This document shows, one piece after another, positions 16,410 to 24,759 of a DNA stretch of 64,000 bases. The notes under the pieces were generated by a model. It saw nothing but the letters and a program-made list of their open reading frames with translations, was not told the DNA's origin and ran no database searches. Where the stretch lies: the NCBI GenBank assembly GCA_016718565.1, contig JADKCZ010000018.1:707001-771000 (forward strand). The letters run 5' to 3'. The position numbers and the translations under genes were made by a program. This DNA is from Anaeromyxobacter sp. (GTDB lineage: Bacteria > Myxococcota > Myxococcia > Myxococcales > Anaeromyxobacteraceae). Every line of letters starts with the position of its first letter. The stretch's first letter is position 1.

Positions 16410-18119
16410 TCACGGGGTCTCGATGCAGGCCGTGAACGGCGCCGAGCCCACCTGGGCCGTGCCGGTGAAGTTCCAGCCGACGACCTGCCCGATGATGGCG
16501 CCGGAGCTGCTGAACCACACGATCGCGTTCGGCGCCAGGATCGACGCCTCGATGGTGGAGCCCTGGATCTCCACGCCACCCGCCTGGTCGAAGTTGAACA
16601 GGGTGCGGCCGGCCGGGAGCCCGTTCGAGGTCCAGATGACGTCGTGCAGCTGCGCGTTGCCCCCGCCGACCACGTTGACGAGGACGCCCGAGCCGGCGGG
16701 CACCTGGAGCACGAGCTCGCGGACCCCCGCCAGCAGCTCGAGGGGCACCGAGAAGACGTTCAGCACGGGCCCGGTGCCCGAGAGCAGCAGGGTGGTGCCC
16801 TGCAGCGTGGCGGTTCCGGTGGCAGGGAGGGCGGCCAGGTCCGCCGAGAGGTCCCGCAGGGGGGTGGCGGCGGCTCGGAAGTCGATCGGCCGCCCGGACG
16901 ACACGGTGCCCGCCACCACCACGTCGCAGATCCAGCAGATCGTCTGGCCGACGATCAGGTCGCCGTTGACGGCGCCGTTCGTGTAGCGCAGGTCACCGCC
17001 CACCACCAGCGCCACCGAGCTGGGGCCAAGGCCCTGGCCGACCGAGAAGTTGGTCGCCCAGAAGTCGTCGCCGGCGGCGAGGGCGCCCTCGACGAAGCCG
17101 CCGTTGGTGGTGAAGTTCCCCAGCGTGAAGACGTCGAAGGGAGCAGCCGGGCCCAGGTCGCGGCACACCGGGGGCACCGGCGTCGAGCAGACGCCCGCGG
17201 TGCAGGCCGCGCCCGCGGCGCAGGCGTTGCCGCAGGCCCCGCAGTTGGCGGCGTCGGTGGCGGTGTCCACGCAGGCCACGCCGCAGGTCGTGCCCGCGCA
17301 GCCGCCGCAGCTGCCCGGCGCGATCCGGTTCGAGTCGAGCGTCACCGCGCCGTTGCGCGCCAGGGCCCGGCCGGCCAGGCTGGCGCCGGTGGCCAGGTCG
17401 ATGCTGGTCAGGGCCAGGATGCTGCCGACGAAGGTGGTCCCGGTGCCGAGGGTGGCCGAGCTGCCGACCTGCCAGAACACGTTGCAGTCTTGGCCTCCGT
17501 TGACCACCCGGACCGAGGCGTTCGAGGCGGTGGTGAGGCTGCTCCCGACCTGGAAGATGAAGACGGCGTCCGGGAGGCCCTGGGCATCGAGCACCAGGTC
17601 CCCCGACAGCAGGGCCGACGAGGAGAAGCAGGTGACGCCCGCCGTCAGCGTCCGGCCCGCCAGGTCCACCCCGGTGGAGTCGAAGTCGCAGGCCCGGCCC
17701 GCCAGGTCGTCATAGCTCACCACGAGATCGGCTTGCGCCTGGAGCGCCACCGCGTCGGTGGCGTGGATCACCCCATCGCTGACCAGGCCAGGCGGGAAGC
17801 CGGTGACCGAGGTCCCCGGGGAGACGCCGAGGTCGCCGGCCACGGTGCTCGGTCCGGTGTTGGTCACGGTCTGTCCGGCCAGCACCGCGAAGGCCTGCAC
17901 CGACCCGAGCGCCGGCAGGGCGGTCGCCTCCTGCCGCGGCGCGGCACCGCCCTGGCCCGAGGCCCCGCCGCAGGCCGCCAGGGCGACGGCGGCCAGGCAG
18001 GCCACCGCCAGGTGGCCGAGGCGCCGGGCGACGCCCGACGCCCTGGGAGCGGCGTGGCTCGCGCTCCCGACTGGCTGGTGCTGAGGTGCGGCGGCTCGCC
18101 CGTGGCGGGAGGTGGTCAT
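16410..18119 (-). CDS. Secreted lipoprotein: ice-binding-like (DUF3494) domain plus choice-of-anchor A domain
   Basis: 569 residues. A long N-terminus leads to a lipobox (AVALAAC). Residues about 70-275 follow the DUF3494/ice-binding beta-solenoid pattern: FAVLAGQTVTNTGPSTVAGDLGVSPGTSVTGFPPG, ADLVVSYDDLAGR, DLAGRTLTAGVTCFSSS, LDAQGLPDAVFIFQVGSSL and NVFWQVGSSATLGTGTTFVGSILA. A Cys-rich linker (CGGCAGTTCGVACVDTATD, CGACGNAC) follows. The C-terminal 240 residues resemble a choice-of-anchor A domain (FDVFTLGNFTTNGGFVEGALAAGDDF, IEASILAPNAIV). DUF3494 domains bind ice or mediate adhesion; the combination with an anchor-A domain on a lipoprotein points to a cell-surface adhesin. The start is uncertain within the first 30 residues. 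Confidence 0.78.
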   Translation of the reverse strand: MTTSRHGRAAAPQHQPVGSASHAAPRASGVARRLGHLAVACLAAVALAACGGASGQGGAAPRQEATALPALGSVQAFAVLAGQTVTNTGPSTVAGDLGVSPGTSVTGFPPGLVSDGVIHATDAVALQAQADLVVSYDDLAGRACDFDSTGVDLAGRTLTAGVTCFSSSALLSGDLVLDAQGLPDAVFIFQVGSSLTTASNASVRVVNGGQDCNVFWQVGSSATLGTGTTFVGSILALTSIDLATGASLAGRALARNGAVTLDSNRIAPGSCGGCAGTTCGVACVDTATDAANCGACGNACAAGAACTAGVCSTPVPPVCRDLGPAAPFDVFTLGNFTTNGGFVEGALAAGDDFWATNFSVGQGLGPSSVALVVGGDLRYTNGAVNGDLIVGQTICWICDVVVAGTVSSGRPIDFRAAATPLRDLSADLAALPATGTATLQGTTLLLSGTGPVLNVFSVPLELLAGVRELVLQVPAGSGVLVNVVGGGNAQLHDVIWTSNGLPAGRTLFNFDQAGGVEIQGSTIEASILAPNAIVWFSSSGAIIGQVVGWNFTGTAQVGSAPFTACIETP

Positions 18120-18376
18120 CGTCGTGCTCCGTTCTGGTGTGCGGACCGCCGGCGCGGACCGACCGCGACACGCCCAGGCGTCGCGGCAGATCCAGCCGGT
18201 CGGATTCCAATCCGTGGCGGGACTGCATCATCCACGCCGCCCTCCAGCCGGCCCCGGGGTGGCCGCCTGCCGGCGCGGGGGCCCTGGAAGCGCCGCGGGC
18301 CGCGGCTGCCCGAGCGTTCGCGGGACGTTCGGCACGGTCCGGCGACGCCTGGTAGGTTCGGTAGCGGGGGTCATCC

Positions 18377-20656
18377 ATGCGCTGGGCAGCCGCCACGCTC
18401 GTCACCGTCACCCTGCTGGCTGCGGTCGTCCCCGCCGAGCCTGTCCGCGCCGCCGGGCCATCCGAGGAGCCTCGCTTCCAGATCCAGGTCCACCTGGTCG
18501 GTCGCGGCGACAGCTTCTCGTTCGAGTCGACCACCACCACCAGCTACCGGCTCTGCGACATCTGGGACGGTGGCCGGCGGGGCGTGGTGGCGACCGGCGA
18601 CCTCGGCCTCGGGCGCTCCATCGGCCGGGGCCTGCCGGGCATGCAGGCAACCGGGACGCCGCGCCAGCTCTTCGCCCTGCGCCGCAGCCTGCTCGGGCTC
18701 GCGGTGGGCGAGGCACTCCCCTTCTGCACCGAGCGCTCCCACGGCAGCGGCCGCGACGGCCATGGCTCGGTGGTCACCTCCGACACCGACGAGCAGGGCA
18801 CCTTCCGCACCAGCGGGGTCCTGCTCGGCGACGCGCCGCCCCACCCCTTCGAGACCAGCAGCCCAGCCGGCGACGATCCGGGCCGCAACGCCACGGCCGA
18901 GCTGATCCGGACCCCCACCGGCGCCCGGCTCACCTTCTCGCCGGGGAGCGGCGAGTCCGCGGAGGACACCGACATCGGCATCATCGAGGTCAGCACCCTG
19001 TCGCTGCCGCCGTCCGAGGAGCGGAAGTTGACCTCGTTCGAGCTCACCGAGCGGGAGCTCTCCGGCTGGTCCCGCCTCACCCGCAGCGCCACCGTGGCGG
19101 GCCAGGCCCAGGTGGGCCACCTCACCGTCTCGCTGCGCCTCGCCGTGGAGCAGCCGGACCTCGGCGAGGTGCTGGTGGAGGCGGAGGGGTACGAGCGGTG
19201 GCGGCCCCTGGGGTCGCTGGCGGACGCCGCCGCGCCCGGGGCCGAGCTGGTCGTGACCGCCAGGGTGCACGCCACCGGCGACCCGTCGAGGCCGAGCGAC
19301 ACGAAGGTGCGGCTCACCTTCGAGCTGAAGGGGGCCTCGACGCAGCGGGGGGTCTGCAACAACTGGCCGGCCGAGGGGGCCGACTCCAGGCCGGACCTCC
19401 GCCTCCTGAAGACCCGCAACCCGCGGCTCGACGTGCCCGACGAGGCCACCGCCAGCACCCGGGGCCCCGTCGGCGAGGCCCGGCTGGTCGTCTCCAGCTT
19501 CGACTACGGCGCCTGGGGCCGGCTCCTGGTGACGGCGCTGGACGCCGAGGGGCGGGCGGTCCCGGTCACGGTGAAGGGCCGCGAGGGGAAGGTCGGCGCG
19601 GCGCTCCAGATCCCCAGGGACGACGACGAGAACCGCATCGCCGACGCCTGGCAGGAGCAGCGCGGCGTCCTCGGGCGGCTCGGCACGGACGACGCCGACG
19701 AGCTGCCGGTGGGCAACGGCTTCCCAGGTGACGGCCTGACGCTCTACGAGGAATACCGGGGCTTCCAGGTGCGGGGCGAATGGGTCGAGACCGACCCCCG
19801 CCGGAAGGACCTCTTCGTCTGCGACCGGACCGGCTTCGCCGGGGAGGGCCTGGCGCTCTTCGAGTCGGCCAGCGGGCTCACGGTCCACCAGGTGACCGGC
19901 CGGGAGCTGGGGGCGGACCGGGTCATCAACCGCCACTTCTCCGCGGGGGCCCACCTGGTGAACCAGCACGGCCTGCTCATCGAGGCCGGCGGCACGAGCC
20001 CCATCAACGTGGGCGACGAGTTCGGCCCGCCGCGCACCTCGAGCCGCATCCTCCTGCCAGCCGCACCCTCCGGCGACCCGCGCCAGCGGCAGGAGATGAT
20101 CTCCGACATCGCCCACGAGGTGGCCCACGGGGTGGGGCTCCAGCACCACGGCGAGGGGCTGAAGGCGGTGCTCTTCAAGCGGGCCCGGGCCGGCGACCGG
20201 GAGGTCCTGACCAGGCAGGCGGTGGTGGGCGACTCGGACGGCGCCGTCGCCCCCGATCCCGCCTACCCTCCCACCCGCGTCCGCATCCTGCGGGAGTCGG
20301 ACGGCTCCGATGTGCTGCCCGGCCCTGCCACCCCTGGCTTCGAGTGGGACGCCCGGCTGGGCGGCTACCTCACCTACGAGGCGCACCCGGGTGGCGAGAC
20401 CAGCGGCGACGACACCTGCCTGATGCGCTACGGGGAGAAGGGGGTCTACCTCTCCCGCGCCGACCCTGGCTCGGTCCGCTACCTGCCGGACGGGCCTGGC
20501 CGCCGCGCCCGCACCTCGCTGTGCGACTCGCCCGCCGGCACCGGCGTGAACGCGCCTGGCCACGCGCCGCAGCCGCGGGCCGGACCGGCCACCCACGGCG
20601 ACTGCAGGCGGCAGCTGGTGGTGAGCGACCGCTACCGGCCGCAGCCGGGGCCGTAG
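18377..20656 (+). CDS. Secreted zinc metalloprotease-like protein (metzincin motif)
   Basis: 759 residues with a signal peptide (TLLAAVVPAEPVRA). The C-terminal third holds HEVAHGVGLQHH, an HExxHxxGxxH zinc motif of the metzincin type (first His580), followed at a plausible distance by CLMRYGEKG, which could serve as the Met-turn. About 140 residues earlier there is a calcium-loop-like stretch (PRDDDENRIADAWQEQ). The first 400 residues are beta-rich with no motif I know. The protein would be exported and might act as a secreted or surface protease, but the domain around the motif is unlike standard families, so activity is not proven. It is divergently transcribed from the ice-binding-like lipoprotein. 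Confidence 0.68.
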   Translation: MRWAAATLVTVTLLAAVVPAEPVRAAGPSEEPRFQIQVHLVGRGDSFSFESTTTTSYRLCDIWDGGRRGVVATGDLGLGRSIGRGLPGMQATGTPRQLFALRRSLLGLAVGEALPFCTERSHGSGRDGHGSVVTSDTDEQGTFRTSGVLLGDAPPHPFETSSPAGDDPGRNATAELIRTPTGARLTFSPGSGESAEDTDIGIIEVSTLSLPPSEERKLTSFELTERELSGWSRLTRSATVAGQAQVGHLTVSLRLAVEQPDLGEVLVEAEGYERWRPLGSLADAAAPGAELVVTARVHATGDPSRPSDTKVRLTFELKGASTQRGVCNNWPAEGADSRPDLRLLKTRNPRLDVPDEATASTRGPVGEARLVVSSFDYGAWGRLLVTALDAEGRAVPVTVKGREGKVGAALQIPRDDDENRIADAWQEQRGVLGRLGTDDADELPVGNGFPGDGLTLYEEYRGFQVRGEWVETDPRRKDLFVCDRTGFAGEGLALFESASGLTVHQVTGRELGADRVINRHFSAGAHLVNQHGLLIEAGGTSPINVGDEFGPPRTSSRILLPAAPSGDPRQRQEMISDIAHEVAHGVGLQHHGEGLKAVLFKRARAGDREVLTRQAVVGDSDGAVAPDPAYPPTRVRILRESDGSDVLPGPATPGFEWDARLGGYLTYEAHPGGETSGDDTCLMRYGEKGVYLSRADPGSVRYLPDGPGRRARTSLCDSPAGTGVNAPGHAPQPRAGPATHGDCRRQLVVSDRYRPQPGP

Positions 20657-20661
20657 CCGGG

Positions 20662-21495
20662 CTACTGCTCGACGAGCTCGACCCGCCGGTTCTGGGCGCG
20701 CCCGGCCTCGGCGGCGTTGGACGCCACCGGCGCCAGCGGCCCCACGCCGGCCCCGCGGAGCCGCCCGGCCGCGATGCCGTGCCTGGCCGTGAGCACCTGC
20801 GCCACCGCCTCGCCCCGGGCCTGCGAGAGCCGCAGGTTGGGCTCGAAGGCGCCGACCGAGTCGGTGTGGCCCACCACGTGGAGCTTGAGGGCCGGGGTGG
20901 CCTTGAGGAGCCTGGCGATCTCGGCGATGGCGGCGTCGGAGGCGGGCTTCACCACCGCCAGCCCGGTGTCGAAGTAGATGCCGTGGACGGCGACGTGCCC
21001 GGTGGCCTCGAGCCCGGCCGCCAGCGCCTCGGCGCTGGCCGTGACGTCCTGCGCCATGGCCTCCTTCTCCAGCACCGTGACGCTGTACCGGTCGGGGACG
21101 TAGGCGTCGACCTTGGCCCAGAGCTCCTTGCCGTCCCTCCGGAGCATGAGGAAGAGCCCGCCGTCTTGGTCGGCGAAGCTGGTCACCGGCCCGAGCTTCC
21201 GCAGCGCGGCCTCGTGGTTGCGGTGGAGCTGCACGCGGCTGGGCTGCCGGGTCCCCTCGCCCCGGATGTAGGTGACGGTGCCCACCTTCCCCTCCACCGT
21301 CACCTCCCGCCCGGCGCCGTCGCGGAAGGTCCCCGACCCGAAGTCGAGCGCCTCGCAGTTCACGATCGAATAGCCGGGGAAGCGGCTGAACAGGGGCAGG
21401 TCCTTGCAGCCCTCGGCGTCGGGATCACCGGCGCGGGCGGGTGCGGCGAGGAGCAGGACGGCAGCCAGCAGCAGACCGCGAGGCGCGTGCACCAT
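20662..21495 (-). CDS. OmpA-family protein
   Basis: 277 residues. The ATG at 21495 is chosen because GGAGGGGG lies just upstream and because it starts a good signal peptide (LLLAAVLLLAAPARA). The first half (about 25-160) resembles the DUF4892-like head of some OmpA proteins: DLPLFSRFPGYSIVNCE, FADQDGGLFLMLRRDG and ELWAKVDAY. The C-terminal 110 residues are a full OmpA domain with IYFDTGLAVVKP, VVGHTDSVGAFEPN and closing QNRRVELV. It would bind peptidoglycan from the periplasm or outer membrane. Its stop is five bases from that of the metzincin-like gene on the other strand. Confidence 0.87.
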   Translation of the reverse strand: MVHAPRGLLLAAVLLLAAPARAGDPDAEGCKDLPLFSRFPGYSIVNCEALDFGSGTFRDGAGREVTVEGKVGTVTYIRGEGTRQPSRVQLHRNHEAALRKLGPVTSFADQDGGLFLMLRRDGKELWAKVDAYVPDRYSVTVLEKEAMAQDVTASAEALAAGLEATGHVAVHGIYFDTGLAVVKPASDAAIAEIARLLKATPALKLHVVGHTDSVGAFEPNLRLSQARGEAVAQVLTARHGIAAGRLRGAGVGPLAPVASNAAEAGRAQNRRVELVEQ

Positions 21496-21631
21496 GGATC
21501 CCCCTCCGGGACGGCCGCCAGGTCCGGCGGTGCGCCGGTGGCGGGCGTCGAGCGGACCGATGGTCCCACGCCGACTGGGCCCGGGCAACGCTCCGTGTGG
21601 TGCGCTGCGTGCGGTGCGCCGAAACGCCGGC

Positions 21632-23248
21632 TCAGTCCCCCCGCCCGTGGCCGTGCCGACCAGGGCAGCGGCGCTCGTAGAGGTACGCGCCCTCGAGGGT
21701 GCTCGACTGGCCGGCCGCCCCGATGACGGTGACCGGGACCGTCCCCTCGCCGGGCGGCGTGGTGCAGGTCGCGTGGCCCTCGTCGACGACCACCACCGCC
21801 CTGGCCGGACGGTGGCCGAACCGGACCCTCATCCCGGGCTCGAAGCCCGAACCGACCAGGGTGACGCGGGTGTGGCCGGCCGCGGCGCCCCTGGGTGGGA
21901 CGACCGTGGCCAGGTACGGCGCGCCGGCGTAGGTGAGGGCGGCGGCCAGGCGACCCGACCGGCCGTCGGGGTTGGTGACCACCACCTCCACCACGCCGGC
22001 CGCATGCGCCGGGGTCGTGAAGGTCATGACCCCGGGCCCCAGCAGCGTCGCGTCCGGCGCCGGGACGCCGCCCACCATCACCGTGGCCCCGGCCTCCAGG
22101 CCCTGGCCGGTGAGGCGCGCCCGGCTGCCGCCGCCGAGCGGGCTCCAGTCCGGCCTCAGGCGGAGGCGCCGCGGCTGCGCCGGCGTGAACAGCGCGGCGC
22201 CGCCCACCCAGGTCACCAGCGAGGTGGTCCCGTTGGACGCCACGTGGACGTCGGTGAAGGGGCCCGCCGAGGAGAGCAACATGCCCTCGGCGTCGACGAC
22301 CGAGCCATCCGCGAGCAGCCGGGTGGCGAAGAGCGCGCCCTCCTGCCAGACGGCCAGGTAGCCCTGGCCGTCGTAGGCCAGCGCCGGCTTCTGCACCACG
22401 CGGGCCGTGGCGTTGATGACGCTGAGGACCCCCGGGGAGCCCAGGCTGGCGCCCAGGACGCCGGCCGTCTCGTGGTCGCCGAAGTCGAAGTTGTCCCACA
22501 CCATGAAGTAGCCCGCGCCGTCCGAGGCCAGGTCGGCGATGGGGGACAGGCAGAGGTCGTAGGCGACGCGGCGAGCGACGCCGGTGAGGTCGCAGATCCC
22601 GTAACCCAGGGACTGCATGGCCACCTGGTACCCGACGCCGTCGGAGGCCACCAGGGGGAAGAAGTACTGCGGGGCGTGGTGCTCGTCGGCGAAGGCCCAG
22701 CTCACCAGCTGCGAGCCCTGGACGACGCCGTCCGGGCTCACCTGGGCCTGGTACACGCCGGTGATGTCGGCCCACCGGCCCGGGTACTCCTGCCAGCGCG
22801 GCTCCCGGAAGACCTCCCACACGACCTGGGACCCGCTCCCGTTCGACGCGACGGAGGGCGTGTTGCCGGACGGCCAGAGCGGCACGGCCGGGGCATCGAG
22901 CACCACCCCGCCCGGCGAGACCCTGGCGAATTCGACGCCGCCCGGGCCGGTCCAGACCACGAGGTAGCTGGCGCCGTCGAAGGCCACCGCGGCCCCCTCG
23001 ACCGTGGCGCCCGCGATGGCGAAGCCGGCCGGCTCGAGGACCGCGCCGCCGCCGCCGACCCGGGTGGCGCAGAGCCCGGAGCCCGCGACGGCACAGGGCG
23101 AGCCCACCACCAGGTAGTCGACCCCGTCCGACGCCACCGCCAGGCCAGCGGCGCGCGGGTCGACCGCTCGGATGGACGGAGCGGCCAGCCCGGCCACGGG
23201 ACCGGCCAGCAGCAGCGCGGCGGCAGACCACCGAAGGACGTTCGTCAT
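21632..23248 (-). CDS. Secreted protein with IPT/TIG repeats
   Basis: 538 residues from an ATG with GGGAGG upstream and a signal peptide (SAAALLLAGPVAGLAA). Residues about 30-370 contain repeated VASDG..YLVVW and VASNGT-type units, each with an Asp-Gly turn and an aromatic strand; this pattern resembles beta-propeller blades of secreted proteins. The last 170 residues hold two or three IPT/TIG immunoglobulin-like units (ARLTGQGLEAGATVMVGGVPAPD, VTLVGSGFEPGMRVRFG) which are common in surface adhesins and glycan-binding proteins. A short His/Arg-rich tail ends the protein. Function is probably extracellular binding. Confidence 0.75.
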   Translation of the reverse strand: MTNVLRWSAAALLLAGPVAGLAAPSIRAVDPRAAGLAVASDGVDYLVVGSPCAVAGSGLCATRVGGGGAVLEPAGFAIAGATVEGAAVAFDGASYLVVWTGPGGVEFARVSPGGVVLDAPAVPLWPSGNTPSVASNGSGSQVVWEVFREPRWQEYPGRWADITGVYQAQVSPDGVVQGSQLVSWAFADEHHAPQYFFPLVASDGVGYQVAMQSLGYGICDLTGVARRVAYDLCLSPIADLASDGAGYFMVWDNFDFGDHETAGVLGASLGSPGVLSVINATARVVQKPALAYDGQGYLAVWQEGALFATRLLADGSVVDAEGMLLSSAGPFTDVHVASNGTTSLVTWVGGAALFTPAQPRRLRLRPDWSPLGGGSRARLTGQGLEAGATVMVGGVPAPDATLLGPGVMTFTTPAHAAGVVEVVVTNPDGRSGRLAAALTYAGAPYLATVVPPRGAAAGHTRVTLVGSGFEPGMRVRFGHRPARAVVVVDEGHATCTTPPGEGTVPVTVIGAAGQSSTLEGAYLYERRCPGRHGHGRGD

Positions 23249-23482
23249 GTCTGGCCTCCCAGCCCGGCGCCGCCGTGACCTCAGGAGAGGCCGGCGCACC
23301 CGCGCAGGAGAGGTTGCATCCCTCGTGCCCCTCGCCAGGTGGTCGCTCTGGGCGCTTCTTCGTTCCAGGTGGCGCGGGGCGCGCGCCGGGCTGGCGCTCG
23401 CGAACGTTCTCCGGCCGCCACGAGGCAGGTGCGCGGCACCGGGCCGGGGCGGGAGCGGGAGCTGGTTCGCCTCGCCTACCCG

Positions 23483-23521
23483 AAAAGAAAAACCCCGCCA
23501 GCTGGACGAGAGCTGGCGGGG
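23483..23521 (-). terminator. Intrinsic terminator of the tRNA unit
   Basis: On the minus strand an 11 bp perfect stem (CCCCGCCAGCT/AGCTGGCGGGG, seven-base loop) is followed by TTTTTCTTTT. This is the clearest rho-independent terminator in the window and ends transcription a few bases after tRNA-Glu. Confidence 0.92.
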
Positions 23522-23528
23522 CACGATG

Positions 23529-23600
23529 TGACCCCTACGGGAATTGAACCCATGTCTTCGACGTGAGAGGCCGACGTCCTAACCGCTAGACTAAGGGGCC
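23529..23600 (-). tRNA. tRNA-Glu (anticodon CUC)
   Basis: The minus strand folds into a cloverleaf: acceptor GGCCCCT/AGGGGTC, a short D-arm, anticodon stem-loop with loop CTCTCAC (CUC at 34-36) and a T-arm containing GGTTCAATTCC. CUC reads GAG, the common Glu codon of such GC-rich genes. The CCA end is not encoded. Confidence 0.93.
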
Positions 23601-23668
23601 AACAAGCGGACCTTCTGTACCCTCCGGCGTTGCGGCAGTCAACGCTTGGGAGGCGGATTTCGATGAAG

Positions 23669-23739
23669 CTGGGGGACAAGGATTCGAACCTTGATAGCCA
23701 GATCCAGAGACTGGCGTCCTGCCGTTAGACGATCCCCCA
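23669..23739 (-). tRNA. tRNA-Gln (anticodon CUG)
   Basis: Cloverleaf with acceptor TGGGGGA/TCCCCCA, anticodon loop CTCTGGA (CUG at 34-36) and T-arm GGTTCGAATCC. The last anticodon stem pair is U-U in this reading. CCA is not encoded. It sits 68 bases upstream of tRNA-Glu, and the two probably form one transcript ended by the shared terminator. Confidence 0.92.
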
Positions 23740-23747
23740 AAGTCTCC

Positions 23748-24089
23748 CTACTTTGGTTTCACCAGGACGAAGATTCTGGCCTCGCCCTTCAGCTCGTAGA
23801 CGTTCAACCCTTCCCAGGTCCCGGGCTTCGCGTCCGGGTTCTCGATGTGGACGGCCTTCACGCCTGGTTGGTCGGCGATGGGGCGCCTGGGGTGCTTCGC
23901 CGGCGGAAAGGCCGTGCGCAGATGCTTGAGGAGATCCTCGTACGACCGCGCCACCTGGTACCGGTTCTCGCCGATCCGCCTCGCGTCGTCCGGGAGCGTC
24001 GCGCCGGCCACCTTGTCGGCCAGCGAGACGCCCGGGAGCGCCACGAGGAGTGCGGCGAGAGCGGCCTTATATCGAGGCGCGGCGGTCAT
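23748..24089 (-). CDS. Small secreted protein of unknown function
   Basis: 113 residues. The ATG at 24089 starts a signal peptide (KAALAALLVALPGVSLA). The mature part, about 90 residues, is soluble and mixed in charge: DARRIGENRYQVARSYEDLLKHLRTAF, then VKAVHIENP and EGLNVYELKGEARIFVLV. I recognise no family. Strand-helix-strand order suggests a compact fold. It ends just before tRNA-Gln. No strong ribosome site is seen, so the start is moderately certain. Confidence 0.6.
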   Translation of the reverse strand: MTAAPRYKAALAALLVALPGVSLADKVAGATLPDDARRIGENRYQVARSYEDLLKHLRTAFPPAKHPRRPIADQPGVKAVHIENPDAKPGTWEGLNVYELKGEARIFVLVKPK

Positions 24090-24200
24090 GGTCAAGCGTC
24101 CGGTGTACCCCCCGGAGCCCCCCCGGTCAACGCCGCCGCCGAAGGCCCACCCCGGCCGCGCCCGAGGCCCGGCGTCGGGCGCCGGCGCCGGGCGGTCCAC

Positions 24201-24746
24201 CTAGCGCCACACGCCGTAGGTCCGGCCCTTGTGCCCGGGCTCGCGCAGCACCAGGCCGGTCCGCTTCAGGGCCTCGGCCGCCTTGGGCCCGACCCAGTAG
24301 CCCTTGGGGTCGCTGCGCCGCCAGCTCTTGCGGAAGAAGTCGTGCAGCTCGTCGAAGACGAAGGTGAGCGCCCGCGGCTTGCCGCGCTTGTCCTCGGTGG
24401 CGCCGGTGACGATCAGCTCGGCCCACAGCCGCCCGCCCATCAGCTCGTTGGCCTCGTTGCGGTGGCAGCGCTCGTAGTGGAAGACCGGCGACGGGATCTC
24501 CTCGATCTTGAGCAGCCCCTTGTCCGGCCCCCGCTTGATGGGGTGGACCGCCACCGGCGCGAGCTTCTCGAAGGCCAGGTAGTAGGTGTTCTCGACCAGC
24601 TGGTCCAGCATGTGCTCGGTGGCCACGGGCGGGACCCAGCCGGGCGGGAACAGCTCGGGGTAGCAGGTGATCTCGTGCCGGGCGAGCAGGCGGAAGAGCG
24701 CCTTCTCGTCGTCGGGGAGCATGAAGAAGTCGAGGGTGGAGGCCAT
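24201..24746 (-). CDS. Conserved hypothetical cytosolic protein
   Basis: 181 residues with no signal peptide or membrane segment. It begins MASTLDFFMLPDDEKALFRLLARHEITCYPELFPP and contains HYERCHRNEANELMGGRLWAEL and FVFDELHDFFRKSWRRSDPKGYWVGP. The mix of Trp, His and charged residues suggests a globular protein. I cannot assign a family or function. It starts 13 bases after the end of the MshEN/GAF-like gene and is probably cotranscribed with it. Confidence 0.68.
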   Translation of the reverse strand: MASTLDFFMLPDDEKALFRLLARHEITCYPELFPPGWVPPVATEHMLDQLVENTYYLAFEKLAPVAVHPIKRGPDKGLLKIEEIPSPVFHYERCHRNEANELMGGRLWAELIVTGATEDKRGKPRALTFVFDELHDFFRKSWRRSDPKGYWVGPKAAEALKRTGLVLREPGHKGRTYGVWR

Positions 24747-24759
24747 GAGGCGGCGGACT

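Noticed and set aside
23529..23739. tRNA genes as integration site of a mobile element
   Set aside because: No integrase, direct repeat of the tRNA end or foreign composition is seen nearby.
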